This document shows positions 1-5,726 of a DNA stretch of 9,639 bases, in pieces (the stretch's first letter is position 1; every line of letters begins with the position of its first letter). The stretch is from JALQUL01 sp964556425. GTDB taxonomy: Bacteria; Pseudomonadota; Gammaproteobacteria; Burkholderiales; Burkholderiaceae_C. The notes beneath the pieces were generated by a model. That model was not told the origin of the DNA, made no database searches, and worked only from the letters and a program-made list of their open reading frames with translations. Where the stretch lies: the NCBI GenBank assembly GCA_964556425.1, contig CAZKWC010000090.1, positions 1-9,639 on the forward strand, written 5' to 3'. The position numbers and the translations under genes are program-made.

Positions 1-419
1 TCAGCGCAAAACCCGCTGAGGTCGTGCATGAGTGGTTTGTGATTGACGCGACCGATAAGGTCCTCGGACGAGTAGCCAGCGAAGTTGCTCTCCGTTTGCG
101 TGGCAAACACAAAGCCATTTACACGCCTCACGTTGATACCGGCGATTACATCGTTATTATTAATGCATCCAAAATCAAGGTCACTGGTACCAAGTCTTTA
201 GACAAAGTGTACTACCGCCATTCTGGTTATCCAGGTGGTATCACTGCTACAAACTTCCGCGACATGCAAGCCAAACACCCTGGCCGCGCGGTAGAAAAAG
301 CAGTGAAAGGCATGTTACCTAAGGGTCCCTTAGGTTACGCCATGATCAAAAAACTCAAAGTGTACGGCGGAGCCGAACACCCACACACCGCCCAACAACC
401 CAAGGTTTTGGACATTTAA
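1..419 (+). CDS. rplM: 50S ribosomal protein L13, 5'-truncated by window edge
   Basis: Ribosomal protein L13 is an early-assembling protein of the large subunit that binds 23S rRNA. The frame is open from the first base: bases 1-2 end a codon and base 3 starts Ser-Ala-Lys-Pro-Ala-Glu-Val-Val-His-Glu-Trp, the usual betaproteobacterial L13 N-terminus after Met-Lys-Thr-Phe. The GTG at 24 is therefore an internal valine, not the start. I infer that only about four codons are missing, giving about 142 residues, the usual length. Family hallmarks seen are WFVIDATDKVLGRVAS, HVDTGDYIVIINA, YYRHSGYPGG, the AVKGMLPKGPLGYAM block and the C-terminal GAEHPHTAQQPKVLDI. The stop at 417-419 lies 12 bases before rpsI, the usual rplM-rpsI operon. 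Its promoter and leader are outside the window. Confidence 0.97.
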   Translation, partial: SAKPAEVVHEWFVIDATDKVLGRVASEVALRLRGKHKAIYTPHVDTGDYIVIINASKIKVTGTKSLDKVYYRHSGYPGGITATNFRDMQAKHPGRAVEKAVKGMLPKGPLGYAMIKKLKVYGGAEHPHTAQQPKVLDI

Positions 420-423
420 GGAG
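418..423 (+). promoter_or_regulatory. Ribosome binding site deciding the rpsI start
   Basis: AAGGAG overlaps the rplM stop codon and lies 8 bases before the ATG at 432. An in-frame TTG at 426 would be only 2 bases from it, too close to be used, so the ATG is preferred. Confidence 0.8.
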
Positions 424-431
424 CCTTGAAA

Positions 432-824
432 ATGATTGGTGATTGGAATAATGGTACCGGCCGTCGTAAATCGAGCGTAGCCCGTGTATTCTTAAAAAAA
501 GGCTCAGGCCAAATTCGTGTTAATGGTAAAGACATTGCTGATTTCTTCGGCCGTGCAACTTCCATTATGATTGTGAAGCAACCTTTGGTTTTAACTAACA
601 ACACTGAAACTTTTGACATTCAAGTCAATGTTAACGGTGGCGGTGAGTCAGGCCAAGCTGGTGCTACTCGTCACGGTATTACTCGTGCATTAATCGACTA
701 TGATGCAACTCTCAAATCAGAGTTGAGCAAAGCAGGTTTTGTGACACGTGATGCTCGTGAAGTTGAACGTAAAAAAGTTGGTTTGCGTTCTGCACGCCGT
801 CGCAAACAGTTCAGCAAACGTTAA
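432..824 (+). CDS. rpsI: 30S ribosomal protein S9
   Basis: S9 is a small-subunit head protein whose basic C-terminal tail reaches the P-site tRNA. The 130-residue product has the family length. It shows the N-terminal GTGRRKSSVARVF motif (about residues 8-20), IMIVKQPL, the glycine-rich VNGGGESGQAGATRHGITRAL segment, FVTRDAREVERKKVGLRSAR, and the conserved KQFSKR tail ending in arginine. The ATG at 432 is chosen over an in-frame TTG at 426 because of Shine-Dalgarno spacing and because family members begin Met-Ile-Gly. It is co-transcribed with rplM, and strong hairpins follow the stop. Nothing is unusual about the protein. Confidence 0.98.
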   Translation: MIGDWNNGTGRRKSSVARVFLKKGSGQIRVNGKDIADFFGRATSIMIVKQPLVLTNNTETFDIQVNVNGGGESGQAGATRHGITRALIDYDATLKSELSKAGFVTRDAREVERKKVGLRSARRRKQFSKR

Positions 825-841
825 TTTTTTATTATTTCTTG

Positions 842-870
842 CACTCCATGCAACAAAATGCTATGGAGTG
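842..870 (+). repeat. Hairpin just after rpsI
   Basis: CACTCCAT (842-849) is exactly complementary to ATGGAGTG (863-870). Three further pairs (GCA 850-852 with TGC 859-861) shorten the loop, with one bulged base. No long T-run follows, so alone it is a weak terminator. It may protect the rplM-rpsI mRNA 3' end or help the stronger hairpin 7 bases downstream. Confidence 0.6.
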
Positions 871-876
871 TTTGCA

Positions 877-911
877 AAAAGGCTGCTTTGTAATATTCAA
901 AGCAGCCTTTT
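877..911 (+). terminator. Intrinsic terminator of the rplM-rpsI operon
   Basis: A 14-base perfect stem, AAAAGGCTGCTTTG (877-890) with CAAAGCAGCCTTTT (898-911), has a 7-base loop. T-rich sequence follows on the + strand. It is symmetric enough to stop transcription in both directions. Confidence 0.85.
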
Positions 912-946
912 CACTTTTTATTACCTTTTATAAGCAACACTCGGGG

Positions 947-952
947 TAGAAT
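947..952 (+). promoter_or_regulatory. Possible -10 element of the 964 gene
   Basis: TAGAAT matches the sigma-70 -10 consensus at five of six positions and lies between the rpsI terminator and the next gene. No convincing -35 hexamer sits 16-18 bases upstream (the closest is TTACCT, 20 bases away), so this is tentative. If used, transcription would start only about 5 bases before the ATG. Confidence 0.25.
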
Positions 953-963
953 CCGAAACTATT

Positions 964-1674
964 ATGAGATTCAGACTTTTACGACGCAGACTTACCGTTA
1001 GTTCTCCAAGAATGGCCGTTCGTAGCGATTTACCCTGGCCTTTGCGCTGGGCATTAATTGCTGTGATGTTAGGTTTTTCTGGAGCGATTTGTTTGTGGGC
1101 GTTTGAATTGGGAAAAAATATTGCCGGTATTGAAGGTCATACTGGGGTTGACGTTGATCGACTTCAAACTGAAATCAATCAGCTCAAAAATGATTACGAT
1201 AAAAAACAGACCTTGGTCAATGTATCTGATAGCTTAATCACAGCTGAAAAAGCAGAAAAAGAGAATTTAAAGTCGCAAGTTAAAAAACTAGAAAGCGAAG
1301 TACAAACTCTTAGAGATGATTTAGGCTTTTTCCAAAAACTAACCCAAGGTGGCACCACTGAAACCATCAATATTAGAGGTCTCAATGCTGAGTTATTAGG
1401 CCCTAATCAATTACAGTGGCAAATTTTAATTATGCAGTCAGTTAAAAATGCCCCAGAATTTAATGGCCAAATTTTGATAACTATAGCGGGGACAAAAGGT
1501 GGTAAACCATGGTCTATGAACTTACCCTCTGGCTCAATTCCTGTTAGTCTTACACAATATAAACGCCTTGAAGGTGTTATTGAATTGCCTAATCAAGTTG
1601 TGGTGAGCTCCTTAACAGCTAAACTCAATTCTGGCGGCATTACAAAAACAGTGCAAACAGTAAAAATACTGTAA
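964..1674 (+). CDS. Uncharacterised single-pass membrane protein with coiled coil (probably DUF6776 family)
   Basis: The 236-residue product has no known enzymatic motif. The N-terminus is very basic (MRFRLLRRRL). One hydrophobic segment lies at about residues 28-48, followed by a heptad-like coiled coil rich in Lys, Glu and Leu (about 63-126) and a C-terminal domain of alternating hydrophobic strands (about 135-236). This suggests an inner-membrane anchor with a periplasmic stalk and a small beta-rich domain. The N-terminal sequence through PRMAVRS and the WAFELGK segment resemble a hypothetical family common in Burkholderiales, which I believe is DUF6776; the name is from memory. No Shine-Dalgarno is visible before the ATG at 964. 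A second ATG at 1012 would remove the conserved basic N-terminus, so I prefer 964. Only 36 bases separate it from the bactofilin gene, suggesting one operon and perhaps a shared role in envelope or cell-shape organisation, which is inference. Confidence 0.8.
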   Translation: MRFRLLRRRLTVSSPRMAVRSDLPWPLRWALIAVMLGFSGAICLWAFELGKNIAGIEGHTGVDVDRLQTEINQLKNDYDKKQTLVNVSDSLITAEKAEKENLKSQVKKLESEVQTLRDDLGFFQKLTQGGTTETINIRGLNAELLGPNQLQWQILIMQSVKNAPEFNGQILITIAGTKGGKPWSMNLPSGSIPVSLTQYKRLEGVIELPNQVVVSSLTAKLNSGGITKTVQTVKIL

Positions 1675-1710
1675 TTTTTATTCTTATGAATCGCAATAAA
1701 AGGAAGTCCC

Positions 1711-2139
1711 ATGTTTAGCAAAAAGAAACAACCCATCATTAAAAGTTTACTTGCCAAAGGCGCTCATATTGAGGGAAATATTCGCTTTAGTGACGGACTT
1801 CGTATTGACGGTGAAATATCAGGCGATATCAGAGCTAACTTAGAGTCATCCAGTATTTTAGTGATCTCCGAGACTGGTATTATCACTGGTGAACTTCATG
1901 CAGAACATATCATTATTAACGGTACGGTTAATGGTCCTATCTTCGCCTCTAAACTATTAGAATTGCAACCAAAAGCTAAAGTGGTTGGTGATGTTTCTTA
2001 TCGTTCACTTGAATTGCATCAAGGTGCGCTAGTAACTGGTCAGTTGATCCCACAAACTGATATGAAAGAAATGATCGAGTCTAAAAAGCCCACACTGCAA
2101 ATAACGTCAAAAGATAAAGACGAAGCAAAAAAATCATAA
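1711..2139 (+). CDS. Bactofilin (polymer-forming cytoskeletal protein)
   Basis: Bactofilins self-assemble without nucleotides into filaments that localise envelope enzymes and affect cell shape. The 142-residue product fits a small single-domain member. A short basic N-terminal tail (MFSKKKQP) precedes a core at about residues 14-118 with repeating short strands and turns typical of the right-handed beta-helix: SLLAKGAHIEGNIRFSDGLR, IDGEISGDI, ISETGIITGELHAEHIIING and LELQPKAKVVGDVSYRSLEL. A charged Lys/Glu/Asp-rich C-terminal tail follows. AGGAAG (1701-1706) is a good ribosome binding site four bases before the ATG. It lies behind the coiled-coil membrane protein and is probably co-transcribed with it. 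An M23 peptidase gene is nearby on the opposite strand; bactofilins and M23 peptidases are functionally linked in several bacteria (Helicobacter CcmA with Csd proteins, for example). Confidence 0.93.
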   Translation: MFSKKKQPIIKSLLAKGAHIEGNIRFSDGLRIDGEISGDIRANLESSSILVISETGIITGELHAEHIIINGTVNGPIFASKLLELQPKAKVVGDVSYRSLELHQGALVTGQLIPQTDMKEMIESKKPTLQITSKDKDEAKKS

Positions 2140-2287
2140 GTCGATTAAGATTGGTGTATTCGTTTTATTCACATTCTTCTTTCATTTATTGTTGTTGAAT
2201 GTTTCCTACAGATGCTGATTTATGTAAAGTATTAATACAGCGTCTGTTGGTTAGAATAAACTCCACTTATTATTTTTGGGAAAAATC

Positions 2288-2674
2288 ATGACTTCATTAG
2301 CAAGCACTGCCTCAACAACAGAATCATTAGACAGCCAAAGCCCACCAGAACCTATTGTTTTTACTGACAGTGCGGCCGCCAAAGTAGCTGATTTAATCGC
2401 TGAAGAGGGTAATCCGGATCTTAAATTAAGAGTCTTTGTACAAGGTGGTGGATGCTCTGGTTTTCAATATGGCTTTACTTTTGATGAAGTAACCAATGAA
2501 GACGATACTACCATGACCAAAAATGGTGTCTCTTTATTAATTGATGCAATGAGCTACCAGTATTTGCTTGGTGCTGAAATTGATTACAAAGAAGACTTAC
2601 AAGGCGCGCAATTTGTGATTCGCAATCCTAATGCCACTACGACTTGTGGATGTGGTTCTAGTTTTAGTGTTTAA
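2288..2674 (+). CDS. erpA: A-type iron-sulfur cluster insertion protein, ErpA-like
   Basis: A-type carriers hand [4Fe-4S] or [2Fe-2S] clusters to apo-enzymes of respiration and isoprenoid synthesis. The 128-residue product has the HesB/IscA fold with all three cluster-ligand cysteines: Cys56 in GGGCSGFQYGF, and Cys120 and Cys122 in TTCGCGSSFSV. LRVFVQGGGCSGF and GAEIDYKEDLQGAQFVIRNPNA are typical of betaproteobacterial ErpA rather than IscA. The first 20 or so residues are a Ser/Thr/Pro-rich variable extension. The ATG at 2288 is chosen over an in-frame TTG at 2276; GGGA (2278-2281) is a weak ribosome binding site for it. The 148-base gap after the bactofilin gene suggests its own promoter. 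TAGAAT at 2252-2257 is a possible -10, but it has no clear -35, and I saw no IscR-type site. The gene ends at a terminator shared with anmK. Confidence 0.93.
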   Translation: MTSLASTASTTESLDSQSPPEPIVFTDSAAAKVADLIAEEGNPDLKLRVFVQGGGCSGFQYGFTFDEVTNEDDTTMTKNGVSLLIDAMSYQYLLGAEIDYKEDLQGAQFVIRNPNATTTCGCGSSFSV

Positions 2675-2700
2675 TCATTAAGCGTTACGCTTTTAACATT

Positions 2701-2728
2701 AAAAAACCCTGCCTAGGCAGGGTTTTTT
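2701..2728. terminator. Bidirectional terminator between erpA and anmK
   Basis: This is a perfect 28-base palindrome: AAAAAACCCTGCC, a central TA, then GGCAGGGTTTTTT. The GC-rich stem has an A-run on one side and a T-run on the other, so it can terminate both converging units. A smaller hairpin, AAGCG-TTA-CGCTT, lies just before it at 2680-2692. Confidence 0.92.
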
Positions 2729-2733
2729 GTTAT

Positions 2734-3858
2734 TTATGCAGGGTAACAAGCACCTAATATTCTGGGGCCTTTAGCACCTGTTGCACTTACTAAATTACCA
2801 GGCAAAGATTCACAATGTTGCTTGGCCAACCATGCAAATGCAGTCGCTTCTACTTGCATAGGAGGAAGGTTGGCAGATGAAGTGTCAAGAACTACGGTTG
2901 CCGATAATAATCTTTGTAACCTAGCCATTAAGTCTAAATTAAAAGCCCCGCCTCCACAAACTAATAACTGATCGGCTTGAAATTCTAACTGTGCAAGTGC
3001 TAAAGCAATACTTTGCGCCGTTAATTGGGCTAAGGTACTTTGTACATCTTGGGCAGAGACGGCTTCAAAACCCACTAATTTTTGGTCTAACCAATCGAGA
3101 TTAAACAAGTCTCTACCGGTACTTTTGGGTGGAGCCATTTGAAAAAATGGCTCTGCTAAAAAGTGAGCTAATAGACTTTCATTGACTTGCCCTTGTGCTG
3201 CCCATTGCCCTGCTGCATCGTAGGCTAGACCTTGATGACGCAAGCACCAACCATCTAATAAAGCGTTCGCTGGCCCACAATCAAAACCTAATACAGCATC
3301 TTGAGCCGAACTAGTGGGAGCAGGCAAAAGACTGATATTAGATATACCACCCAAATTTAAAACCGCTGTATTTTGAGTAGTTGATGCAAATATCGACTGA
3401 TGAAACGCTGGCACCAATGGTGCACCTTGACCTCCCGCAGCAACATCACGGGTTCGAAAATCAGCGATTACTTTTATTTGGGTGAGCTCAGCTAATAAAG
3501 CAGGGTTATTAATTTGAAGTGTGTAACCTACCCCATCAAACTCTTGAGGTCTGTGCCGAACGGTTTGCCCATGCACTCCAATGGCTTGCACTTCAGATGG
3601 AAGTAACTGCTGCAAACTTAATAATTGCTCTACCGATTGAGCATACCAATTAACCAACTGATTAGCCGCTGTAGCTGCACGATGAAGCTCGTTATGACTA
3701 GGCTGGTTGAGTGCTAATAACTCTTTTTGTAACGAAGCAGGAAAGGGAATAAAAACATGTTGTAGGACTTTTAAACCTGTAATCTGAAAATCGACTAAAA
3801 CAGAATCGACACCATCCATAGAGGTGCCAGACATAATCCCAATATACCAATTAGACAT
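2734..3858 (-). CDS. anmK: Anhydro-N-acetylmuramic acid kinase
   Basis: AnmK phosphorylates 1,6-anhydro-N-acetylmuramic acid from recycled cell-wall fragments, opening the anhydro ring to give MurNAc-6-phosphate in the cytoplasm. The 374-residue product has the family length (about 360-390). Visible motifs are the N-terminal phosphate-binding MSGTSMDGVD (about 9-18), GVHGQTVRH (94-102), FRTRDVAAGGQGAPLVPAFH (134-153), NLGGISNISLL (168-178), and FDCGPANALLD (192-202), whose first Asp (193) is the likely catalytic base. KSTGRDLFNLDWL (245-257) and the C-terminal VCGGGAFN (300-307) follow. All are intact. The start lies 3 bases after the stop of the M23 gene, so the two are surely co-transcribed and perhaps translationally coupled. 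Pairing a peptidoglycan hydrolase with a muropeptide-recycling kinase makes functional sense. Confidence 0.96.
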   Translation of the reverse strand: MSNWYIGIMSGTSMDGVDSVLVDFQITGLKVLQHVFIPFPASLQKELLALNQPSHNELHRAATAANQLVNWYAQSVEQLLSLQQLLPSEVQAIGVHGQTVRHRPQEFDGVGYTLQINNPALLAELTQIKVIADFRTRDVAAGGQGAPLVPAFHQSIFASTTQNTAVLNLGGISNISLLPAPTSSAQDAVLGFDCGPANALLDGWCLRHQGLAYDAAGQWAAQGQVNESLLAHFLAEPFFQMAPPKSTGRDLFNLDWLDQKLVGFEAVSAQDVQSTLAQLTAQSIALALAQLEFQADQLLVCGGGAFNLDLMARLQRLLSATVVLDTSSANLPPMQVEATAFAWLAKQHCESLPGNLVSATGAKGPRILGACYPA

Positions 3859-3861
3859 GTT

Positions 3862-5220
3862 TTATTGTGCACTCGCCATTTGATATTGAGCCGCTAAACT
3901 AAGCTCTCTTAATAGTTTTTGAGAATAGGCTGAAAACATACCTTTTTCTGATTCTGGTAAAGGTATAGCCTCAGATTGACTCACCACCACCAATGGATCT
4001 ACATGTTGACCATTGACACGGAATTCAAAATGTAAATGCGGGCCTGTTGCCCAACCCGTCATACCTACCGCACCCAATACTTCTCCCTGAGCCACAGATT
4101 GACCTTTTTTAACATTAATTTGACTTAAATGAGCATAAACAGTTTGTTTGTTATCGGCATGATTAATATAAACCACATTACCAAAACCATTTTGTACACC
4201 AGCAAACTCTACAACTCCTTTACCAACCACTCTCACTGCAGTGCCAGTAGGTGCAGCATAGTCAGTACCTAAGTGTGCTTTCCATTTTTGAAGAATAGGA
4301 TGAAACCGCATAGAAAAACCACTACTAATTCGAGAAAATGCAATTGGAGATGCTAAAAATGGTTTATTCATATTTTTACCATCTGCCGTGTAATAAGCGC
4401 CTTTAACGTCAGATCCTGGTTCGCCCTCATGCTCAAACCACAGGGCTTGAATTGATTTACCGGCGCTTGCGTAGTCAGCTGCAATCACACGGCCTGAGCG
4501 CATTAAATCACCATCAGCCATAAACACTTGGTATATAACTGCAAACCGGTCGCCTTTGCGAAGTGAGCGCTGAAAGTCGATATCACCGGAGAAAATTTCT
4601 GTGAGTTGTACCGCCACTGAGTCTGGGATTTGTGCATCGTCGGTCGCTGAAAACAGCGTACTATTGATAGTAGTGGCACGGTAGCGCACATCGACCTGTA
4701 GAGGTAATTTTTGAATTTCTGATTGCCAACCGTTATTGGTCTTAAGCACTACTAAACGTTGGTAGTGCGAATCTTGACCTTCCACCCATTTAATTTCCAA
4801 TTTTTGCAGTACACCAAGTCCATTGGTTTCGGATTTAATAATTCTGCCTGGCGATTTAAAAGCCATTTGTGAAAATGAATCGCTCCTTAAAAAGTCAGCC
4901 GCAAATGTATCTTGTACGGCCAAACGTTTTAAGACCGAATTAACGGTGTCATAGGCTTGAAGTTCAGTAGAATTATATAAATTTAAATTGAGTTTATTGT
5001 CGATAAGTGTTTCGGGGGAAACAATGGTAGTGGGCACAGCCTCGGTAATTTGTTGAACCGTAATTTGAGGTTCAGCTGGCAAGTTCGCGACAGCAAAAGC
5101 ACCGCCTGCAGCTAACACTGAGACGCCGACAAAACCAGAGAGTAATAGTTTTTGATGGTCAAGTGCAAATGCTTTTAACTCACTTACCAATTCAAAGAAA
5201 TAATTATTTTCAGATGACAT
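3862..5220 (-). CDS. M23 family peptidoglycan metallopeptidase, membrane-anchored
   Basis: This is a probable zinc-dependent peptidoglycan endopeptidase (LytM/M23, MepM-like) acting in the periplasm. The 452-residue product has a short cytoplasmic tail, one transmembrane segment at about 24-46, a long N-terminal periplasmic region including an OapA/MepM-like part (about 200-275, with FQRSLRKGDRFAVIYQ), and a C-terminal M23 domain (about 295-412). Zinc-site residues are intact: His316 and Asp320 in HLGTD and His397 in GPHLHFE. His395 and His364 in YAHL are the likely catalytic helpers. The substrate-groove segment SGFSMRFHPILQKWKAHLG is typical. The gene heads the operon with anmK. Its upstream leader contains a putative structured RNA ending about 38 bases before the ATG. 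No clear Shine-Dalgarno is visible before that ATG. Cell-separation or growth function is inferred from family. Confidence 0.94.
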   Translation of the reverse strand: MSSENNYFFELVSELKAFALDHQKLLLSGFVGVSVLAAGGAFAVANLPAEPQITVQQITEAVPTTIVSPETLIDNKLNLNLYNSTELQAYDTVNSVLKRLAVQDTFAADFLRSDSFSQMAFKSPGRIIKSETNGLGVLQKLEIKWVEGQDSHYQRLVVLKTNNGWQSEIQKLPLQVDVRYRATTINSTLFSATDDAQIPDSVAVQLTEIFSGDIDFQRSLRKGDRFAVIYQVFMADGDLMRSGRVIAADYASAGKSIQALWFEHEGEPGSDVKGAYYTADGKNMNKPFLASPIAFSRISSGFSMRFHPILQKWKAHLGTDYAAPTGTAVRVVGKGVVEFAGVQNGFGNVVYINHADNKQTVYAHLSQINVKKGQSVAQGEVLGAVGMTGWATGPHLHFEFRVNGQHVDPLVVVSQSEAIPLPESEKGMFSAYSQKLLRELSLAAQYQMASAQ

Positions 5221-5257
5221 AGCATTACCAAATTACAAAATGAAGGGCTAAAAGACC

Positions 5258-5410
5258 CTATAGCAAAATTCTTAACCGCATTCAAGGCACGGGCTTGAAG
5301 GACTTATTTTGTTGGCTTTTTACCTAAAGCAATGGCTATGGGTAAACAAAATCCACGTAACAGACCACTCCAATCCGCTTAGGGCCCGTATATCTTGGGT
5401 TTTGCTACAG
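5258..5410 (-). ncRNA. ssrS: Candidate 6S-like regulatory RNA
   Basis: The 6S RNA mimics an open promoter and sequesters sigma-70 RNA polymerase. What is seen is the expected architecture. A closing stem pairs the ends (5400-5410 with 5258-5268, eleven pairs including one G-U). A long terminal stem has eight perfect pairs (5345-5352 with 5306-5313) extended by GGTA/TACC (5341-5344 with 5321-5324). Between these are largely unpaired strands that would form the central bubble. Read on the minus strand, a small hairpin TTCAAG-loop-CTTGAA (5299-5281) lies 3' of the terminal stem, as the conserved hairpin does in E. coli 6S. The 5' bubble strand CGGGCCCTAAGCGGAT resembles the E. coli GGGCC...CCTGAGCCGAT segment. 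A weak hairpin (5245-5258) with T-rich sequence after it could end the RNA. Position directly upstream of a co-oriented gene recalls ssrS-ygfA. Ends are approximate. It could instead be a cis-acting leader of the M23-anmK mRNA. Confidence 0.52.
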
Positions 5411-5463
5411 AAACCTGAATTGATCAGGCTCAATGACAAAACAACAAAAATCCAATCGAACCA

Positions 5464-5491
5464 TATATAGTGGTTACTTTTAATAAAACAA
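5464..5491 (-). promoter_or_regulatory. Possible sigma-70 promoter upstream of the RNA/M23 leader
   Basis: On the minus strand TTGTTT (5491-5486) and TATATA (5469-5464) are separated by 16 bases. Transcription would begin near 5456, about 45 bases before the proposed RNA 5' end. This would require processing, or mean that the promoter serves the M23-anmK mRNA. Confidence 0.33.
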
Positions 5492-5521
5492 GATTTTGGG
5501 GGTAAGCATTTACGGATTGTT

Positions 5522-5552
5522 TATAAAAAAGCCAGCAAAGCTTATTTTTATA
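5522..5552. repeat. Imperfect AT-rich hairpin
   Basis: AAGC (5529-5532) and GCTT (5540-5543) close a 7-base loop. The A-run and T-run around them (to 5522 and 5552) continue the stem with small bulges. Role unknown; it could be a weak terminator or a regulatory site. Confidence 0.4.
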
Positions 5553-5627
5553 ATCAAATGCTAAAATGTCGGTGCATACCTATATGATAAAAGCAAAAGC
5601 CTACAAATACCATCAATTTACCAGGCT

Positions 5628-5651
5628 TTAAGTCAATAAATATTGACTTAA
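5628..5651. promoter_or_regulatory. 24-base palindrome upstream of tyrS, operator-like
   Basis: Perfect 11-base arms, TTAAGTCAATA (5628-5638) and TATTGACTTAA (5641-5651), flank AA. The right arm contains TTGACT (5643-5648), a near-consensus -35, about 80 bases before the tyrS ATG. No good -10 sits 16-18 bases downstream of it. A dimeric repressor or activator site is plausible but unproven. Confidence 0.4.
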
Positions 5652-5726
5652 TATTGTTTTTCATCAGAGCAATTTATTGTAAAGCTTTTCACTTGATATC
5701 CAGATTTTAAATACGCTAATAAAACC

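Larger units (their letters stand above)
5221..5726. other. Divergent intergenic region between the M23 gene and tyrS
   Basis: This 506-base region has no convincing protein-coding gene. The M23-proximal part (5258-5410) has strong long-range pairing like a 6S RNA on the minus strand. A possible minus-strand promoter lies at 5464-5491. An imperfect hairpin (5522-5552) and a 24-base palindrome (5628-5651) lie on the tyrS side. No Shine-Dalgarno is evident before tyrS. Confidence 0.7.

Noticed and set aside
24..26. GTG as the rplM start
   Set aside because: The frame is open to the window edge and the upstream residues match the usual L13 N-terminus, so this is an internal valine.
416..619. 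Minus-strand open frame of 67 codons
   Set aside because: Lies antisense within rpsI, with no ribosome binding site and no recognisable protein; a shadow of the S9 gene.
748..933. 61-codon open frame overlapping the rpsI end
   Set aside because: Runs out of frame through rpsI and the two terminator hairpins; composition is not protein-like.
1194..1385. Minus-strand open frame opposite the coiled-coil gene
   Set aside because: Antisense mirror of the Lys/Glu-rich coiled coil; no start signal.
2229..2238. GTATTAATAC palindrome upstream of erpA as an IscR-type operator
   Set aside because: Only 10 bases and AT-rich; it does not match the IscR type 1 or type 2 site patterns I know, so no regulatory call is made.
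2252..2257. TAGAAT as a definite erpA promoter
   Set aside because: No -35 hexamer lies at 16-18 bases, and the hexamer alone is expected often in AT-rich sequence.
4503..4691. 62-codon alternative frame inside the M23 gene
   Set aside because: Overlaps a clearly real gene on the same strand and has no family features.
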